From: Castanea sativa
Lineage: Eukaryota; Streptophyta; Magnoliopsida; Fagales; Fagaceae
Direction of reading: 5' to 3'
Length of the DNA: 64,000 bases
Assembly: GCF_040712315.1 (NCBI RefSeq)
Contig: NC_134016.1
Location: 1,589,501-1,653,500, forward strand
Part shown: piece after piece, positions 60,481-64,000 of the stretch
Layout of the letters: every line of letters starts with the position of its first letter
Position numbering within the stretch: the first letter of the stretch is position 1
Notes under the pieces: model-generated
Told to the model about the DNA's origin: nothing
Databases searched by the model: none
The model's input: the letters and a program-made list of their open reading frames with translations, nothing else
Position numbers and translations under genes: made by a program

Positions 60481-60678
60481 TTAACAAAGCTTGGATACAC
60501 TTAGGGTTTGCCTTTTGTTATGCATAGCTCTCCTCCAGTTAGGGCCAATTGCCTTGAATTCATTGAATTCATACTCAAAGTTGCCCCCATTCCAGCTTCC
60601 TCCTTGTACGTCTGCTAGCAATTGTAATAAATTGTTCCTCCAGCTGGAAACAATAGACATTGTCTCAATTGCATTTTC
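60481..60678 (-). CDS. Unidentified exon, copy C (65 open codons)
   Basis: An acceptor-like CATGTGTAG precedes 'ENAIETMSIVSSWRNNLLQL', 'LADVQGGSWNGGNFEYEFNE', 'FKAIGPNWRRAMHNKRQTLS' and stop TAA at 60483-60481. It aligns at its start with copies A and B (GACAATGTCTATTGTTTCCAGCTGG against GGACAGCGTATCTATTGTGTTCAGCTGG). It is the only copy that stays open. No domain recognised. Confidence 0.35.
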   Translation of the reverse strand, partial: ENAIETMSIVSSWRNNLLQLLADVQGGSWNGGNFEYEFNEFKAIGPNWRRAMHNKRQTLSVSKLC

Positions 60679-60699
60679 CTACACATGATAACAATATAA

Positions 60700-63080
60700 T
60701 CATGTGACAAAGAGAAAAAGTTAGTATTGGGAAAACAGAATAGAGGAATGATGAAATATCAGTTTATAAGTATGATATTCGGTTTTAAAAGCATGCTCAA
60801 AACAATCTTGAGAAGATCCAAATAGAGTCCTCAATGTCCAAAGCTCATTTCATCCGTGATTAATGGCACCAAAGACAGTGAGAGGTCATTACAGGGCATG
60901 GTTGGTCATTAACTGTCTAGTGTTGCCCGAAAAGGATACCATCCAAGCACTTCAAAGGCAAGTTGCTACTAATCTGCTCTGTTAAAAGAAACAAAGATAG
61001 CAAAGCATGCGTCGCATCTAGCCTTTTCTAAATCATTATGAGAATGTAGGAACACCGTGGTGGCTTAAACCACTTATATCAGTACTGATCCTAAACTTAT
61101 AGAACTTTTCACTTCAATTTCTAAGGTACAAAACCAAATTGTACAAATTTTTTCGAATAATCGCCTTATATGTAAGTGAGTGGGGTCTATCCTCCGAACA
61201 ATTGCATGATCTAGTGCAATCAGTATGGTCACCTGTTGGGTATGAAAATAGAGTAAGTTGACAAGAAGAAAACACCAGAATAAATGGAAAACTATTGTGT
61301 CCCAAGGCCACATGGCAGATAATTATGCAGCAGCAGATGGGGATAAATAACCAGTAGTAGATTAGGTTGATATTGTTTAAAATTTATATTTGATAGAAGT
61401 TAGTTCCAATTTGTTAGGATAGTTATCTCACTATGAGTATTATTTATGTACTATGAAGAAAGGAATGGAACTTAAGCAGAGAATTAATCCCAACAATCCT
61501 TTCTCCTCAAGTTCAGGAGCTTAGTCTCCTCTAATTGACTAAGTAGTCAAAGTTATCTTTCATTTATCTTGGCTCATATCAAAAACCTTAATCGAATATT
61601 GTATTTTTAAATGTCCCAATAGAGATAGGTACAAATGATTTTTAGTGAAATGCTTATGAGGCAACCCACAAGTAAAAAGACTTAACTATAGATGTCTACC
61701 ACATCATCCAATAAGCTGTTGAAGTCATTTGATAGAAGCAACTATTCCATAAGCACAGGAAAATCCATGGCCTCACCTATTGCTTTGCTGGAAGTGTTGT
61801 CGTGTATAATATACTGATCAAAACATGTAAATAATGTACAATATGGTCCAAGTTGACTGACCACTAGATATTTCTGAGGGGAGAGAGAGAAAACTCAAGA
61901 CAACAAAATCAACATGGTTTTAGTGCAATCTTCAGGAAATCTAATTACAAGTAAAATGGCATATCTAAAGTCATAACTTGATCTCAGAAAAAAAATGCAA
62001 TCAGGGTCTAGTTCAATTTGAGTTGAATCTCAAGATTATGGGGAACGGTAAATTGGAATTTAAGTTCATGCACAATTCTAATTAGGACAAACTAAATAAA
62101 TAAATGTCATTGATTATTTCTCAAAATTGAAAATTAACTTAAAAATAATTTATGATATTAACAAAATATAATGGACTTATTCCAGGTTCACTTAATGATA
62201 ATGTTAAAAGCCACAGTCATACATTCAGCATCTCTTCCCATAAGTTACACATACACCTAAGGGTGAACGTGATACAATAAAATGACTTTTGAAATATGTA
62301 TAAAGAAAGAGCCCAAATTATTAGAAAACTGACAGGTCAAAAATTTATTTTGAAGACAATGCAATAATCAGAAGTAGACCAGAATTTTTAAATACAAAAC
62401 AAAACAAAACAACATTAATGGAATTGATTGAAACAAAAATTTGAAGGTCTACAAATGCTATGCAGCAAAATATGATGCACCACATGGAAATAGAAGTTTC
62501 CACCAAAAATGAAGGGATATCTCTATGATATAACTAGATATTTGGAAATAGCAGTTTATTAGAAAGTGGTGTTAGAGAAAAAAGAAAAGAAAAAAAAGGA
62601 CATGCGAGAGAACACAACAATTTATTGTGATGTTACAAGGGCATTCTTGGACCACTCTGTGCCGAAGTACATGAACACTAATTGGGAAATGAAGGATAAC
62701 CAACATCTGTAAATTGTAAATGCCTAACAAATTTAGCAAATAGTATGGGAAATTGGAAGTAGAAAAAGGAAGAACAAAGGAACATTGATAGGTTTTGTTG
62801 GAAGAGAGAAATCAAAAGAGAAGTAGACGAGAAATGAGGGAACTCACAAATTTTGATGACATAATTGCAATGGAATCAATTTAGAATTCCCTCTATTGTG
62901 ATTCTTGGACTATCAACAATATTCTACCGATGGGCCACTCCCGCTACTTCCATATCCATTTCAAAGCAAACAGTAAGAAACAAAACATCTAGCTGTACAG
63001 AACTCCTAGGATTCACATTGCTATAAGATCTCTTACCTCATTCACTCCGGCAAACTTTCATTCAACATTACATGGAAAGG
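60700..63080. other. Mostly gene-free, possible LTR remnant
   Basis: The text around 61310-61500 (GTTAGGATAGTTATCTCACT, CCCAACAATCC) looks LTR-like but has no defined ends. The remaining sequence is low-complexity AT. Overlapping minus-strand frames at 61074-61313 show no domain. Confidence 0.35.
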
Positions 63081-63096
63081 GATCTCACTTCTTGCT

Positions 63097-63185
63097 TTGT
63101 TGGTAGGTAGTATCAGTTCTTGTAACTGAACTTCAGTTTTTGAAGAGATGAAAAGTTTCCCCAACACCTCCGGAAAGGCTCCAAC
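63097..63185 (-). pseudogene. LRR fragment of a third NLR copy
   Basis: On the minus strand 'FPEVLGK', then with a frame change 'NFSSLQKLKFSYKN', stop, 'YYLPTNK'. This aligns with 'ERLGNLSSLQKLYTVDCNHL' and 'VYLPTEE' of locus 2. Short and broken. Confidence 0.55.
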
Positions 63186-63617
63186 ATCATCACAAATTTA
63201 ATGCCTCCAACAAAGATCATATAGGTGCCAAAGTTGGCCCAACAACTTAGATCACCAAAGAAGGTTAGGCTCCAGGATGGTGGTATGTGAGGTATCCTTG
63301 GGATTTGAAAAGAATTCTCTGATACATCAGAAATTACTTTTGGCTCTTATATGTCAAATTGTCAAGTGCTACCTGTGGGTTACAAATATTGATATGACAT
63401 CAACACTTGAAAACTACATCTATCAAAATATCAAGATGGTAAATATAATAAGGTTCAAAGGATTTGTAGGAAAACTGGAAAAGTGAGAGGGAAGAGAGGA
63501 CAATTACCACGAATGACATACTTATTGGATTGCATTTATAATTCATATATTAGACGAGAGGAGAATATTTGAGTAAGCTTAATGACTCTTATAAACTTCC
63601 TCTAGCTTGGGAGTATA

Positions 63618-63682
63618 TTAAAAATCCATAATGTAATTACTTTTTCTCCAGCTGAACACAATAGATACGCTGTCCCTAGTAT
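63618..63682 (-). pseudogene. Unidentified exon, copy B
   Basis: Acceptor-like AATGTGCAG then 'TRDSVSIVFSWRKSNYIMDF' and TAA. Beyond the stop the same frame still resembles copy A ('YTPKLEEV' against 'STPKPTEV'). The flanking DNA (63480-63600) also matches 50340-50460, including GACAATT and ATACTTATTGGATTG. Confidence 0.45.
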
Positions 63683-64000
63683 CTGCACATTAAGGCAACA
63701 TATTGAACTCATTAAATAGAAAATAACCAAAAACAAAAAGATTTAGGGAAACTGAAGAGAGAAAAAAAAAATGGGAGCAATTACGAAAATATTCCTAGGT
63801 CGATATAAACTATAAAGTAAGCTATAAGAGAAGAAGAGAGGATGAGCTAGGAGAAAACTTACTGGACATCTGTCTTAACAATGTATATGATCTTCAAACT
63901 GCTTGCTTAATGCATTCATTGATGCAGAAATTTGGATTATGGCAAATCTTGGACCACTCTGCACTGCTCCCCTTTGCACATTTTTCCTTTAATTAGGGGC

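Overview
This is a 64 kb stretch of a eudicot nuclear genome. It is AT-rich and dominated by introns and transposons, with RNA polymerase III-type SINEs, L1-type LINEs, LTR pieces, MITEs, a CACTA end and an endogenous caulimovirid-like fragment. Gene content (BED-CC-NBS-LRR relics and 2-alkenal / double-bond reductases in tandem) suggests a woody eudicot; a Fagales tree is my guess, not a demonstration. I see no prokaryotic or organellar gene.

Layout. (1) 1-8.4 kb: a decayed BED-zinc-finger NLR resistance gene on the minus strand (BED exon 3109-2795, coiled-coil/NBS exon from 838 to the window edge), two further BED exon fragments upstream, and repeated copies of its upstream region. (2) 8.4-15.7 kb: mostly gene-free AT-rich DNA with SINEs and the end of an LTR retrotransposon. 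(3) 15.68-22.31 kb: one nearly full-length L1-type LINE with an 11-bp target-site duplication, whose 3' half is inverted inside it. (4) 22.6-44.6 kb: four copies of an NADPH-dependent 2-alkenal / double-bond reductase gene with the same five-exon structure, three on the minus strand and one on the plus strand. Three are clear pseudogenes and the fourth (27.2-30.5 kb) has a damaged exon-1/exon-2 junction. A caulimovirid-like movement/coat-protein relic (31.2-34.4 kb), a foldback element exactly on a splice donor (38.5-39.0 kb) and a long-TIR element carrying a GC-richer gene-like insert (40.5-41.8 kb) lie between them. (5) 44.6-51 kb: mostly gene-free, with an LTR-like element. (6) 51.2-56 kb: a second BED-CC-NBS-LRR relic on the minus strand, split by a 1.6 kb solo-LTR-like insertion and cut at its BED exon by a CACTA end. 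(7) 56-64 kb: repeats, another copy of the NLR upstream region, an LRR relic and two of three copies of an unidentified exon.

How the parts relate. Two gene families expanded by local duplication and then decayed: BED-NLR immune receptors and reductases. Both NLR relics keep the BED and CC parts but lack the P-loop core of the NB-ARC domain. Most nonsense codons in the caulimovirid-like relic, and several elsewhere, are TAG. This fits deamination of methylated CHG sites during silencing. No gene in the window is convincingly intact.
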